Notes under the pieces: generated by a model
What the model was told of the DNA's origin: nothing
The model's database searches: none
Seen by the model: the letters and a program-made list of their open reading frames with translations, nothing else
In this document: piece by piece, positions 1-8,561 of the stretch
How the letters are laid out: each line of letters starts with the position of its first letter
How positions within the stretch are numbered: the first letter of the stretch is position 1
Program-made: the position numbers and the translations under genes
NCBI RefSeq assembly: GCF_003323715.1
Contig: NZ_QOIN01000073.1
Coordinates: 1-64,000, forward strand
Source of the DNA: Streptomyces diacarni
Lineage (GTDB): Bacteria; Actinomycetota; Actinomycetes; Streptomycetales; Streptomycetaceae
Length of the DNA: 64,000 nt
Reading direction: 5' to 3'

Positions 1-61
1 CCGGCAATAACGGCTCGATCTTCAGCCACTGCGCATCACTCAGCTCATGCCGTCGCACCAT
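1..61 (-). CDS. IS5-type transposase, N-terminal fragment cut by window edge
   Basis: The reverse strand encodes MVRRHELSDAQWLKIEPLLP, the usual opening of IS5-family (DUF4096-type) transposases of actinomycetes; the rest lies outside the window. It contains a TTA leucine codon, rare in Streptomyces and typical of acquired genes. The element's outer end should lie within 62-120. It abuts the stop codon of the neighbouring PPOX gene at a CTAG tetranucleotide (118-121), a target favoured by some IS5 relatives. Identity rests on 20 residues. Confidence 0.75.
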   Translation of the reverse strand, partial: MVRRHELSDAQWLKIEPLLP

Positions 62-117
62 GCAGGACACCTGCCCAGCACCACACCGATCCATCACCAA
101 GAGCCATCAGAAACGGC

Positions 118-570
118 CTAGCCGTTGACGTCCAAGGCCGTCCCGTACAGCTGCTCGACCCTCAGCCGAATGACGAGCCTGCGCTCGGCGACCAGTTGCT
201 TGAGGAACGCGTCCTCGTCCTCCGGCTTCGCGGGGGTGACCGTCAGCAGCTCCCGCCCCACCGCGTCGCCGGGAATCGTCGTGAGCTCGGAAGCCTCTGC
301 GACACCCTCGGCGACGGCGAACGACCACACGTCGCCACCCGGCACGTGCAGCGCCGCGCGCGGGTCGCGCTGCACGTGTTTGACCTTGATGCGGTCGGCC
401 GTGGTGGAGAGCCGCACGATGCGGGCTCGGGGATCCCAGCTGTAGAGCATGGTGGTCAAGTGGGGGTGACCACTTTTTTTGACCGTGGCGAGGGTCCCGA
501 ACCGCTGCTCGGCGAGTAGGCCGGAGAGCGCTTCGTCGGACAGGGATCGTGGTGCGGGCCCTTGAGTCAT
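118..570 (-). CDS. PPOX-class (F420/FMN split-barrel) oxidoreductase
   Basis: A 150-residue protein with the split-barrel pattern of pyridoxamine-phosphate-oxidase-like flavin/F420 reductases. The N-terminal segment LLAEQRFGTLATV precedes HPHLTTMLYSWD and IVRLSTTADRIKVKHVQRDPRAALHV, the typical first strands and cofactor-phosphate-binding turn. Members reduce small aromatic or unsaturated substrates; the substrate here is unknown. ATG at 570 is chosen because GGGGAG lies about a dozen bases upstream; the frame stays open much further upstream only because of high GC. The stop codon coincides with the presumed IS5 insertion target, so the native C-terminus may be altered. Confidence 0.82.
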   Translation of the reverse strand: MTQGPAPRSLSDEALSGLLAEQRFGTLATVKKSGHPHLTTMLYSWDPRARIVRLSTTADRIKVKHVQRDPRAALHVPGGDVWSFAVAEGVAEASELTTIPGDAVGRELLTVTPAKPEDEDAFLKQLVAERRLVIRLRVEQLYGTALDVNG

Positions 571-843
571 GCTGCGGTCAACTCCCCATGGAACGCGGAC
601 ATTCCACAGCCCTCTCGCACCCTTTCCCCTCCTCCCTCCCCTGTGCTGTCGCCACAGGTGGTCGCAGCCGGGCGGGCCGTCGCCCGCCCGCCACCGCACC
701 GGGCTGTTACACGGTGCGGACAGATTCCCGTGAACAATCCCCGTCGGGTCGTCATCACAGTGAATGTACCGACAAGCGAACCCGGCCGGGGACCCCCGCA
801 AAAGTGGGCGGCCGTGCCGAATCGACACCTGTGGGGGAACCTC

Positions 844-1593
844 GTGAAGACCGCCCGTACGCGCCGTACCTTCCGATCCGCCGGCCTCGTCGCCGTCGCT
901 GCCGCCGCCGCGTTCTCGCTGACCGCCTGCCAGGACGGGGGCGGCAAGGACGACGACGCCGGCTCGTCGTCCTCGTCGTCCTCCTCGTCGGTGGCCAAGG
1001 ACTCGCAGGCCGGAAAGTCCGACTCGGGCGACTCCGGCTCGGCGGGTGACGGCAACCCGGACGACGGGAACGGGCACGGCGGCGACGGCAACGCCGTCAG
1101 CGGGCATGGGGGCGACCGGAACGCGCTGAGGGCCCAGGCGGATGCGGGGGGCGCGAAGGCCGCTTCGGGGGGCGTGAAGCGGTCGGCGTGCGACGTCGGC
1201 TCTGTCCAGGTCAGGCTCCAGCCGACCGGCGGCTCCGCACCGGTCATCCTGCTCAAGGCCACCAACAAGGGCGACGAGCGCTGCGACCTGTACGGCTACC
1301 CCTTCGTCGGCTACCCCGGCGCCCAGGCACCGATCAAGGTCGGCGGCGGACAGCCGCAAGCCGTGATCTCCCTGGAGCCGGGCACCTCCGCCTACGCGGC
1401 GCTCAGCCTGGAAGAAGGCGACGGCGCGAACATGCACCGCGAGAAGGAACTCACCGTCGAACTCGCCAACCGCGACCAGAACGGCACCGGCTCCACCGCC
1501 ACCGTCAACGCACCCGAGGGCGCCGGTCTCGCGCTGAGCGACAACTCCACCGTCTCGTACTGGAACACCACCCCCGAACTGGCCCTGCAGTAA
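844..1593 (+). CDS. DUF4232-type lipoprotein
   Basis: A 249-residue secreted lipoprotein. Residues 1-29 form a signal peptide (several Arg, an Ala-rich core, lipobox LTAC with Cys29). A disordered linker follows, with nine consecutive Ser and Gly/Asp-rich stretches. From about residue 120 a domain opens with CDVGSVQVRL, and two further cysteines flank RCDLYGYPFVGYPG; this pattern is typical of DUF4232 proteins. The function of that domain is unknown; it is probably displayed on the outer face of the membrane. GTG start with GGGGGA 8-13 bases upstream. It stands alone, with a small hairpin after the stop. Confidence 0.82.
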   Translation: MKTARTRRTFRSAGLVAVAAAAAFSLTACQDGGGKDDDAGSSSSSSSSSVAKDSQAGKSDSGDSGSAGDGNPDDGNGHGGDGNAVSGHGGDRNALRAQADAGGAKAASGGVKRSACDVGSVQVRLQPTGGSAPVILLKATNKGDERCDLYGYPFVGYPGAQAPIKVGGGQPQAVISLEPGTSAYAALSLEEGDGANMHREKELTVELANRDQNGTGSTATVNAPEGAGLALSDNSTVSYWNTTPELALQ

Positions 1594-1630
1594 GCGAACC
1601 AACGCTGCACTAGGGCGATTCGGGGGAGCT

Positions 1631-1648
1631 CGCCGGATTTTTCCGGCG
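1631..1648 (+). terminator. Short hairpin after the lipoprotein gene
   Basis: CGCCGGA-TTTT-TCCGGCG is a 7-bp perfect stem with a four-T loop, 37 bases past the stop codon. No U-tract follows, so it may be a weak terminator. Confidence 0.45.
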
Positions 1649-1732
1649 CCGCACGGTCATCGCTGCACCGCTGCTGTGGAAGACATACAGCGAGTGGCGG
1701 AGCGTCATCCACTTCTAGAGGTACGAGGAACG

Positions 1733-2986
1733 ATGCACATCTCCTTCTTGATCTTCAGCGCGTACGGGATGGGAGGAACGGTCCGCACCACCTTCAACCT
1801 GGCGCAGGCACTCGCCGAGCAGCACGAGGTGGAGGTCGTCTCGGTCTTCCGCTACCGGGACAGGCCGTTCTTCGAACCGGACAACGGCGTACGGCTGTCG
1901 TCACTGGTCGACATGCGCCGGCACAGACCCACCTTCGACGGTGACGATCCCGAACACGCCCGCCCCGCCAAGGTGTTCCCCGCAGCCGACGGCCAGTACA
2001 AGCAGCACAGCGCGCTGACGGACCGCAAGATCGGTGAGTACCTGAGCAGCACCGAGGCGGACGTCGTCGTCGGCACACGGCCCGGGCTCAACGTGCACGT
2101 GGCCCGGCAGACGCGCCGCGGCCCCGTGCGCCTGGGACAGGAGCACCTCACGCTCGCCACGCACTCCGCGCGGATGAAGCGCCTGCTGCGCCGCACCTAT
2201 CCCCGGCTGGACGCGGTCACGACGGTGACCGAGGCCGACGCCCGCGACTACCGCAGCACCCTGCGGCTGCCCGGCGTGCGCGTCGAGTCGCTGCCCAACA
2301 GCGTGCCCGAGCCGGACGTCGCCCCCGCGGACGGCAGCAGGAAGTGGGTCGTCGCCGCGGGCCGGCTCGCCCCGGCCAAGCGGTACGACGTGCTCATACG
2401 CGCCTTCGGCGAGGTCGTCCGCGAGCGCCCGGACTGGGGCCTGCGCATCTACGGTCACGGCCGCGAGGCGAACAAGCTGCGGAAGCTCATCGACGAACTC
2501 GGCCTCTACAACCACGTCTACCTGATGGGCTCGGCCAATCCCATCGAGGCCGAATGGGTGAAGGGTTCGATCTGCGCGGTCACCTCGAGCCTCGAGTCGT
2601 TCGGCATGACCATCGTCGAGGCGATGCGGTGCGGTCTGCCGGTCGTGGCCACGGACTGCCCGCACGGTCCCAAAGAGATCATCCGCGACGGTGTGGACGG
2701 GCTTTTGGTCCCGACGGGCGACGTGCAGGCGATCGCGGGCGGACTGCTCCGTCTCATCAACGACGAGGGGCTCCGCACGCGGATGGGCAAGGCGGCGCAC
2801 AGCGCGTCGGCGCGGTTCGACCCCTCGCAGGTGGCCGCCCGGTACGAGGAGCTGATGACCTCGCTGGTCAACCGGCGGTCCGGCACGCTGCACCGGGCCC
2901 GCGGCACGCTCCTGGGCGGGGCGTACGCGGCCAGGGAAGCGGCTCGGCTGGGAGTGAAGTACGCCCTGGAAGGAGCACGGACATGA
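1733..2986 (+). CDS. GT4-family glycosyltransferase (GT-B fold)
   Basis: A 417-residue GT-B enzyme that should transfer a sugar from a nucleotide donor. The N-terminal Rossmann half opens MHISFLIFSAYGMGGTVR, with the GG turn of GT4 enzymes. The C-terminal half has AAGRLAPAKRYDVLI (about residue 205) and the donor-binding E-x7-E motif in ESFGMTIVEAMRCG (about residues 287-295). No signal peptide or membrane span, so cytosolic or membrane-peripheral. ATG at 1733 follows CGAGGA; the upstream in-frame ATG at 1676 has no ribosome site. The next gene overlaps its stop (ATGA), so the two are translated together. The acceptor, perhaps a cell-wall or exported polymer, is inferred only. Confidence 0.85.
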   Translation: MHISFLIFSAYGMGGTVRTTFNLAQALAEQHEVEVVSVFRYRDRPFFEPDNGVRLSSLVDMRRHRPTFDGDDPEHARPAKVFPAADGQYKQHSALTDRKIGEYLSSTEADVVVGTRPGLNVHVARQTRRGPVRLGQEHLTLATHSARMKRLLRRTYPRLDAVTTVTEADARDYRSTLRLPGVRVESLPNSVPEPDVAPADGSRKWVVAAGRLAPAKRYDVLIRAFGEVVRERPDWGLRIYGHGREANKLRKLIDELGLYNHVYLMGSANPIEAEWVKGSICAVTSSLESFGMTIVEAMRCGLPVVATDCPHGPKEIIRDGVDGLLVPTGDVQAIAGGLLRLINDEGLRTRMGKAAHSASARFDPSQVAARYEELMTSLVNRRSGTLHRARGTLLGGAYAAREAARLGVKYALEGART

Positions 2987-4185
2987 CTCTCGCACTCTTC
3001 GGCACCTCTCCGAGCGGCGTGCCCCCGCGGGGCGTGTCCCCGCACGGCATGCCCCACGGCATGCCCCCACGCGGCGCAGCGGTGGCAGCTCCGCCGCTGG
3101 AGGTCACCTCTCCCTCCGGACCCGAACTCCCCGTATCGGAGATCTCCGTACCCGAGGCCCCCGTACGCGCGGTCCCGGCGCCGGAGACCCCCGTACCCGA
3201 GGTCCACCACCCGCGCGTCGACTGCACGGCCGACAGCACCGTGGGGCTCACCTTCACCGTGCGGCTCTTCGGCAAGGACGCCAAGGAGATCGCCGCCTCG
3301 CAGGTGCCGGAGTCGGCGGCCGTACTCCTGCGCCTGCGCCACCAGCACGGCCCGGACGCCTCCCTGCGGCTGCCGCTGAGCCCCGTCGCGGCGGACGGCA
3401 GGCTGCGCGCCACCCTGCCCAGCACCACACAGCTGCCCGAGGGACGCTGGGACGCCTACCTCTCCCTTGCCGACGAGGAGCCGCAGCGCCTGCTCCCCGG
3501 GGTGCACGATCTGCGTGCCCTCGTCGACGGCGGCTCGCCCTCCGACGCGCACGCGTGGCTCGGCGTACGTATTCCCTACACGACCAAGAACGGCAATCTC
3601 GCCGTCCGCGCGTGGCTGCGCAGACCGCACGCGGAGGCGGGGACGTTGCGCGTGGAGGACGGCACCATGGTGCTGCAAGGGAGGCTCTACGGTGCGCGGC
3701 TCACCGCCACCGCATCCCTGGAGGCGCTCCCCCGCGACGCAGCGGCGTCACCCGTGCGCCTACCGGTGCGCCCGGACAGCGGGGCGGACTCCGGCCCGGG
3801 GAGGGCCCCCGAAGGCCCGAAAACCTCCTCCAGGGCCCCGGAGAGGGCCCCCGAGGGCCTGGAGACCCCCGAGGGCCCGGAGGGGGAGCCCGGCGACGCC
3901 GACGCACGCCACGCGGCACGCGACTTCACCGTCGAGCTGCCCTTCACTTCCCTGCTGCCCGGACACCAGGCCTGGGATCTGTGGCTGCGGCCCTCCGCGG
4001 ACGAGGAGCCCGTTCGTCTGGCACGGATCCTCGACGACATCCCCGACAAGAAGCGCATCTTCACCTATCCGTCGCGGCGCGTGGCCGACCGTGACGGTGC
4101 GCTCCATTCGGTGAAGCCGTACTACACGATCAACAACAACCTCTCGGTGCAGGTGAGCACCGTGGACACCCAGGCGGCGGGGTGA
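2983..4185 (+). CDS. Unrecognised partner of the GT4 enzyme (often labelled transferase)
   Basis: A 400-residue protein translated from an ATG overlapping the glycosyltransferase stop, with GGAAGGAG upstream. Residues 1-75 are Pro/Val-rich repeats (PEAPVRAVPAPETPVPEV type). From about residue 80 two similar all-beta segments alternate with a Pro/Gly/Glu-rich spacer. Both carry sequences such as WDAYLSL and WDLWLRP and end near Pro-Tyr-Tyr-Thr motifs. I see no catalytic signature, signal peptide or membrane span. Streptomyces genomes often place a protein of this shape behind a GT4 enzyme; coupling suggests a shared pathway. Function unknown. Confidence 0.8.
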   Translation: MTLALFGTSPSGVPPRGVSPHGMPHGMPPRGAAVAAPPLEVTSPSGPELPVSEISVPEAPVRAVPAPETPVPEVHHPRVDCTADSTVGLTFTVRLFGKDAKEIAASQVPESAAVLLRLRHQHGPDASLRLPLSPVAADGRLRATLPSTTQLPEGRWDAYLSLADEEPQRLLPGVHDLRALVDGGSPSDAHAWLGVRIPYTTKNGNLAVRAWLRRPHAEAGTLRVEDGTMVLQGRLYGARLTATASLEALPRDAAASPVRLPVRPDSGADSGPGRAPEGPKTSSRAPERAPEGLETPEGPEGEPGDADARHAARDFTVELPFTSLLPGHQAWDLWLRPSADEEPVRLARILDDIPDKKRIFTYPSRRVADRDGALHSVKPYYTINNNLSVQVSTVDTQAAG

Positions 4186-4341
4186 CGGTCGCGGGAGACG
4201 GGGTGACCGGACAGAGGGCCGGACGGGCGGAAGCTCCCCGCCCCGCGAGGCCCCGCCCGTGCGGACTGCGAGGCGGGGCCGCCTGTCGTACGTTGAGAGG
4301 GCGACCGCTGGTCCCAGGGGGGAGCAGGGAGGCGCGGGCGG

Positions 4342-5289
4342 ATGCGTGCTGTCGGTGTGCGGGAGCGGAACGGGCGGCCCGAGGTTCTGCAGGCGCGGCG
4401 GCCGGAGCCGGGCGAGGGCGAGGTCCTGGTGCGGATCGCGGCAGCCGGCCTCAACCCGCTGGACTGGAAGATCGCCGACGGCATGCTCGAGGACGTGGTG
4501 CCGTACGACTTCCCGCTGGTGATGGGCGTGGACTTCGCGGGGGTCGTCGAGGGGAGCGGCCCCCAGGCGCACCGGTTCGTCACGGGTGAGCAGGTGTTCG
4601 GACACGTGGTGAGCGAGCCCGTGGGGCGGGGCACGTACGCCGAGTACGTCGTCGTGAACGAGACGGGCAGCGTGGCGCCCACGCCTCTGACGCTGCCGCT
4701 GACCGCGGCAGCGGGAGCGCCCACGGCGGGGATGGCGGCGCTGGGGATCATGGGTTCGGCGGCGCTGCGTTCGTACCGGTCCCTGCTGATCATCGGCGCG
4801 GCAGGCGGCGTCGGTACGTTCCTCACCCAGCTCGCCGCGGCCGACGGCCTGCGGGTGGTCGCCGCCACGCACGGGCACGACCAGGCCCGTATGGCCTCGT
4901 TCGGCGCGGCCCTGACCGTCGATGCCAGGGAGCGTCCGCTGGAGGAGGCGGTACGGGAGGAGTATCCGGCGGGCGTGGACGCGCTGGTGGACCTCACCTC
5001 CCACGCCCGGGAGGACTTCGCGGCGCACGCGGGGCTCGTACGCGACGGGGGCGTGGCGGTCTCCACCGTGGACGCGGCGTCGCTCGACGCGCTCCACGGG
5101 CGCGGTATCGAGGGCATCAACTTCCACCTCGACCCCTCCGCCGAACTGCTGGAGGGGCTGGCCAGAGAGATCGACAGCGGCCGGGTGGCCGTCCCGATCG
5201 AGGCGGAGGTCCCGCTGGACGAGGCCCCTGGCGCGCTCGCCCGCAACCGGGCAGGCGGCGCCCGCGGCAAGACCGTCCTGCTGCCCTGA
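4342..5289 (+). CDS. NADP-dependent quinone-oxidoreductase-like MDR reductase
   Basis: A 315-residue zinc-free medium-chain reductase. The N-terminal GroES-like part has AAGLNPLDWKIADG and PLVMGVDFAGVVEG. The nucleotide-binding Rossmann turn is IIGAAGGVGTFLTQ near residue 150. The Cys/His ligands of zinc alcohol dehydrogenases are absent, as in quinone oxidoreductases and enoyl reductases. It probably reduces enones or quinones with NADPH; the substrate is unknown. ATG at 4342 follows a purine-rich GGGAGCAGGGAGG stretch. It is monocistronic. Confidence 0.87.
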   Translation: MRAVGVRERNGRPEVLQARRPEPGEGEVLVRIAAAGLNPLDWKIADGMLEDVVPYDFPLVMGVDFAGVVEGSGPQAHRFVTGEQVFGHVVSEPVGRGTYAEYVVVNETGSVAPTPLTLPLTAAAGAPTAGMAALGIMGSAALRSYRSLLIIGAAGGVGTFLTQLAAADGLRVVAATHGHDQARMASFGAALTVDARERPLEEAVREEYPAGVDALVDLTSHAREDFAAHAGLVRDGGVAVSTVDAASLDALHGRGIEGINFHLDPSAELLEGLAREIDSGRVAVPIEAEVPLDEAPGALARNRAGGARGKTVLLP

Positions 5290-5625
5290 GGTCTTCCCCG
5301 CGGCCCTTGCTCCGGCTGGAGAGTGCCACTGCCCGCGGTGTGCAGTCTCGGGGTGGACGGGGGGCTGGTCGCGCCGTTCCCCGCGCCCCTTCGCGCCATT
5401 CCCCGCGCTCCTTCGGGCGCGTCCACGTCTTCCTGCCGCGCTGAGCCCACCCGCCGGCGTCTCGCACACCTCCCCATTCACGTCCTTCCCGCTACACTCG
5501 CCGCCGCACAGCCATACGGCGCACAGGCGGACGCAGAACAGACGTACTGGCGCACAAGAGTGCAAAAGACAGGACACGCAGGGGCGCAGGGTGTCGATGA
5601 GAGCACCCGGGGGAGGGACAGCGCG
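5290..5625. other. Non-coding gap with a duplicated 22-bp repeat
   Basis: No convincing gene. The gap holds two tandem copies of a 22-bp unit, CGCGCC(G/A)TTCCCCGCGC followed by (C/T)CCTT, at 5370-5391 and 5392-5413. This GTTCCCCGCGCCCCT-type sequence recurs in Streptomyces intergenic regions. A purine-rich leader precedes the next gene. Confidence 0.6.
5370..5413. repeat. Tandem duplication of a Streptomyces intergenic repeat
   Basis: Two 22-base copies differ at only two positions. The unit resembles the TTCCCCGCGCCCCT repeat scattered through Streptomyces intergenic DNA (from memory). Confidence 0.6.
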
Positions 5626-5790
5626 ATGGCGCAGGCGAAGAAACTCGTGGGCTACCTTCTGGTCGTCTTCGTGCTGTACACGGTCATCACGTCCCCCGAA
5701 CGCGCCGCCGATCTGGTCCAGATAGGTTTCGAAGGCATCTCCAGCGCCGCGCAGGGTGTCGGCCGGTTCATGACCTCGCTCGTGAACTGA
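5626..5790 (+). CDS. Small single-span membrane protein
   Basis: A 54-residue protein. Residues 5-20 (KKLVGYLLVVFVLYTV) form one membrane-spanning helix and the rest is a short amphipathic tail ending FMTSLVN. ATG at 5626 is preceded by an excellent GGGAGGGA. It is too short for family assignment, though small proteins of this form are common next to sporulation genes. It lies 238 bases upstream of the sigma factor pair; a role in sporulation is only a guess from position. Confidence 0.75.
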   Translation: MAQAKKLVGYLLVVFVLYTVITSPERAADLVQIGFEGISSAAQGVGRFMTSLVN

Positions 5791-6028
5791 GAGCCCCGCA
5801 GAGCCCCTCCAGCGCCCCGCAGAGCCCCGTCAGGACCCTCTTCTCCTGCACCCGCCGGGGGCTTCGGCATGCAACGGGCCAGCAACACGGAGTGATCTGG
5901 TGCTTGCGCACGGTGCACCTGTCTTGTGATGCTATGACCGCTTTTTGCAGGGCGAATCGCGACCGAAGTACGCGCGATCGATCACGACAGATCGGCACCG
6001 ATCTGCACCGTAAAGGGGTGGTGGCTGA

Positions 6029-7108
6029 GTGGACGGGACCCGGACGCCCACCCAGACTCACTCCGGCGATGCCGCAACGGCATCCGACGCGCCCCCGGTG
6101 ACCCCGGCCGCCGTCCCGCCCGCGGCCTCCCCGGCTGCCGCGTCTCCCACCGCCTCGTCTCCCACCGCCGCATCTCCCACCGCCGCATCTCCGTCCGCCG
6201 CGTCGGCTCAGCCCTCCCCCTCGACAGTCGCCACCTCGACGGCCGCCACCTCGACGTCTGCCACCTCCGCCGCCGGCTCTTCAGAGGCCCCCTCGGATGC
6301 CCCCTCGGAGACACCGCGCACGCCCGCCGAGGCGCAGCGGGAGCGGGCCGCGCGGACCCGGGCGTTGACGCAGTCCCTCTTCGAGCAGCTGTCCAGGCAC
6401 GAGTCGGGCACGGCCGAGCACGAGCGCATCAGGGCCGCGCTGATCGAGGCCAACCTGCCGCTCGTGCGGTATGTCGCGGCGCGCTTCCGCAGCCGGAACG
6501 AGCCGATGGAGGACGTCGTCCAGGTCGGCACGATCGGGTTGATCAACGCGATCGACCGGTTCGACGCCGGCCGCGGGGTGCAGTTCCCCACGTTCGCGAT
6601 GCCGACGATCGTGGGCGAGATCCGCCGCTACTTCCGCGACAACGTCCGCACCGTGCACGTGCCGCGGCGGCTGCACGAGATGTGGGTGCAGGTCAGCGGC
6701 GCCACCGAGGATCTGACGACGCTGCACGGGCGGTCGCCCACCACCGCGGAGATCGCCGAGCGGCTGAAGATCTCCGAGGAGGAGGTGCTCGCCTGCATCG
6801 AGGCCGGGCGGGCGTACCGGGCCACGTCGTTGGAGGCCGCTCAGGAGCGCGAGGACGGGATGCCGGGGCTGCTGGACCGGCTCGGCTACGAGGACCCGGA
6901 GCTCGACGGTGTCGAACACCGCGATCTCGTCCGCCACCTGCTCGTACAGCTGCCCGAACGCGAGCAGCGGATCCTGCTGTTGCGGTATTACCGGAACCTG
7001 ACGCAGTCGCAGATCAGCGCGGAGCTGGGCGTCTCGCAGATGCACGTCTCGCGGCTGCTGTCGCGCAGCTTCGCCCGGCTGCGGGCCGCAAATCGAATCG
7101 ACGCGTAA
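6029..7108 (+). CDS. sigF: SigB/F/G-family sigma factor, SigF-like
   Basis: A 359-residue sigma-70 group 3 protein. Residues 1-105 are a disordered Ala/Ser/Thr/Pro tail. Sigma region 2 contains RFRSRNEPMEDVVQVGTIGL and FAMPTIVGEIRRYFRD, region 3 the VHVPRRLHE segment, and region 4 the helix-turn-helix LTQSQISAELGVSQMHVSRL. The C-terminus (ARLRAANRIDA) resembles what I remember of Streptomyces SigF, which acts in late spore maturation. GTG at 6029 follows AAAGGGG. No anti-sigma gene is adjacent. Paralogue choice (sigF versus sigN) rests on the C-terminus and remembered synteny with SCO4035. Confidence 0.78.
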   Translation: MDGTRTPTQTHSGDAATASDAPPVTPAAVPPAASPAAASPTASSPTAASPTAASPSAASAQPSPSTVATSTAATSTSATSAAGSSEAPSDAPSETPRTPAEAQRERAARTRALTQSLFEQLSRHESGTAEHERIRAALIEANLPLVRYVAARFRSRNEPMEDVVQVGTIGLINAIDRFDAGRGVQFPTFAMPTIVGEIRRYFRDNVRTVHVPRRLHEMWVQVSGATEDLTTLHGRSPTTAEIAERLKISEEEVLACIEAGRAYRATSLEAAQEREDGMPGLLDRLGYEDPELDGVEHRDLVRHLLVQLPEREQRILLLRYYRNLTQSQISAELGVSQMHVSRLLSRSFARLRAANRIDA

Positions 7109-7153
7109 CCGGTTCGAGCGACCTCAACTTCCGCCCCACCGCTCCCAGCTGTG

Positions 7154-7169
7154 CAGTTTTATCGACATG
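7154..7169 (+). promoter_or_regulatory. Motif shared with the nepA-like upstream region
   Basis: The sequence CAGTTTTATCGACATG lies about 140 bases before the sigN-like ATG. On the reverse strand upstream of the nepA-like gene (34425-34410) a near-identical GAGGTTTATCGACACG occurs. Thirteen of 16 positions agree, 10 of them consecutive. Because NepA expression is reported to need SigN, this could be a shared promoter or activator site. Function is inferred. Confidence 0.4.
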
Positions 7170-7213
7170 AGGCTACGTCGCGTTGCCTACTTGTGACATT
7201 CTGCAAGAGCTGC

Positions 7214-7239
7214 GTTTGCCGCGGCGGCGGTCCCGGTAT
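7214..7239 (+). promoter_or_regulatory. Candidate SigB-type promoter for the sigN-like gene
   Basis: GTTT (7214-7217), 16 bases, then CGGTAT (7234-7239) approximates the GTTT-N14-17-GGGTA pattern used by SigB-family sigma factors in Streptomyces. It lies 67 bases before the start codon and would allow (auto)regulation within the family. One mismatch in the -10. Confidence 0.35.
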
Positions 7240-7306
7240 GGAGGGGGAGGTGCCTCTTCCAGCCGAGGGCGCCGCAGCGACCCGTCCGCGACCTCAAGGG
7301 GGTGGC

Positions 7307-8392
7307 ATGTCCGTAGAACTGGGCAGCTCGAAGGTGCTCACCGAGAACACGTCCCCGGCCCCGGGGGCACCTGACGGGCCGGGGGGGTACGTCCTCCCTC
7401 GCGCCCTCGTCGACGAGCCCGTCACAGAGCCGGGCGCCGAACTGGCAGAGGGCACAGGCCTGCCGGGTGGCGCCGAGCTGGCAGCCGACCTGACGAGTGA
7501 CCTGGCCGGCGGAGCGGAAAGGGTGGAAGGGCCCGACGGGCCGGACAGCGCGGGCACGGCGGCCGGGGAGCTGGCGGGCGTCGCCGCGGCGTCCGGCGAA
7601 GGGCTCGACACGCGCACGCTCTCCCGCTCGCTCTTCCTGCGCCTGGCCGCGCTCGACAAGGCGGCGGCAGAGTCGCCCGGTACGGATCCGACCGCCGAGC
7701 GGATGTACGTGCGGGACACGCTCATCGAGCTGAACCTGCCGCTCGTGCGGTACGCGGCGGCGCGCTTCCGCAGTCGCAACGAGCCGATGGAGGACATCGT
7801 CCAGGTCGGCACCATCGGGTTGATCAAGGCGATCGACCGGTTCGACTGCGAACGGGGCGTGGAGTTCCCGACGTTCGCGATGCCGACCGTCGTCGGGGAG
7901 ATCAAGCGCTTCTTCCGCGACACCTCGTGGTCGGTGCGGGTGCCGCGCCGCCTCCAGGAGCTGCGGCTGGCGCTGACGAAGGCGAGCGACGAGCTGTCGC
8001 AGACCCTCGATCGTTCTCCGACCGTCACGGAGCTGGCCACCTGCCTGGGCGTCTCGGAGGAGGACGTGGTCGACGGGCTGGCCGTCGGCAACGCCTACAC
8101 CGCCTCCTCGCTCGACTCCCCCGCGCTGGAGGAGGACGGTGGCGAGGGCTCGCTGGCGGACCGGCTCGGCTACGAGGACACGGCGCTGGAGGGCGTGGAG
8201 TACCGCGAGTCCCTCAAGCCGCTGCTGGCCAAACTGCCGCCGCGCGAGCGCCAGATCATCATGCTGCGGTTCTTCGCGAACATGACGCAGTCCCAGATCG
8301 GTGAGGAGGTCGGCATCTCCCAGATGCACGTCTCCAGGCTGCTGACCCGCACACTCGCGCAGCTGCGCGAGGGACTGATCGCGGAAGACTGA
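7307..8392 (+). CDS. sigN: SigB/F/G-family sigma factor, SigN-like
   Basis: A 361-residue group 3 sigma factor. A variable acidic N-terminal tail (about 95 residues) precedes region 2 (RFRSRNEPMEDIVQVGTIGL, FAMPTVVGEIKRFFRD), region 3 (VRVPRRLQELRLALTKA) and region 4 (MTQSQIGEEVGISQMHVSRL). ATG at 7307 follows AGGGGG; an upstream in-frame ATG at 7238 has no ribosome site. It lies 198 bases behind the sigF-like gene, apparently with its own promoters. In S. coelicolor sigN is next to sigF and drives the spore-wall gene nepA; a NepA-like gene is present here at 34 kb. The symbol rests on synteny recalled from memory. Confidence 0.75.
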   Translation: MSVELGSSKVLTENTSPAPGAPDGPGGYVLPRALVDEPVTEPGAELAEGTGLPGGAELAADLTSDLAGGAERVEGPDGPDSAGTAAGELAGVAAASGEGLDTRTLSRSLFLRLAALDKAAAESPGTDPTAERMYVRDTLIELNLPLVRYAAARFRSRNEPMEDIVQVGTIGLIKAIDRFDCERGVEFPTFAMPTVVGEIKRFFRDTSWSVRVPRRLQELRLALTKASDELSQTLDRSPTVTELATCLGVSEEDVVDGLAVGNAYTASSLDSPALEEDGGEGSLADRLGYEDTALEGVEYRESLKPLLAKLPPRERQIIMLRFFANMTQSQIGEEVGISQMHVSRLLTRTLAQLREGLIAED

Positions 8393-8526
8393 CATCGTCG
8401 AGGCGATCGGGGGGCCGAGTGCGGCGGGGGACACGCAGACGAGCAGGCATACGGAGCCGAGCTAGGACAAGGAGCCGAGCATGCGCACACGTACCGGCGT
8501 GCGAACGGATACGGGCAGACGGAGAC

Positions 8527-8555
8527 TTCACATCTGACGGCACGTCAGTGACACT
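8527..8555 (+). promoter_or_regulatory. Promoter whose 17-bp spacer is a palindromic operator; leaderless
   Basis: TTCACA (8527-8532, 5/6 of TTGACA) and GACACT (8550-8555) are 17 bases apart. The spacer is TCTGAC-GGCAC-GTCAGT, an inverted repeat with 6-bp arms apart from its last base. Six bases after the -10 comes the ATG at 8562, so the message would start at or next to A of ATG. The same half-sites and 5-base centre occur at 33800-33820. A TetR-like repressor is likely (inference). Confidence 0.6.
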
Positions 8556-8561
8556 GGCGCC

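Noticed and set aside
118..1602. A 494-residue minus-strand frame extending past the PPOX gene
   Set aside because: Only the last 150 residues match a family; the rest is antisense to the lipoprotein gene.
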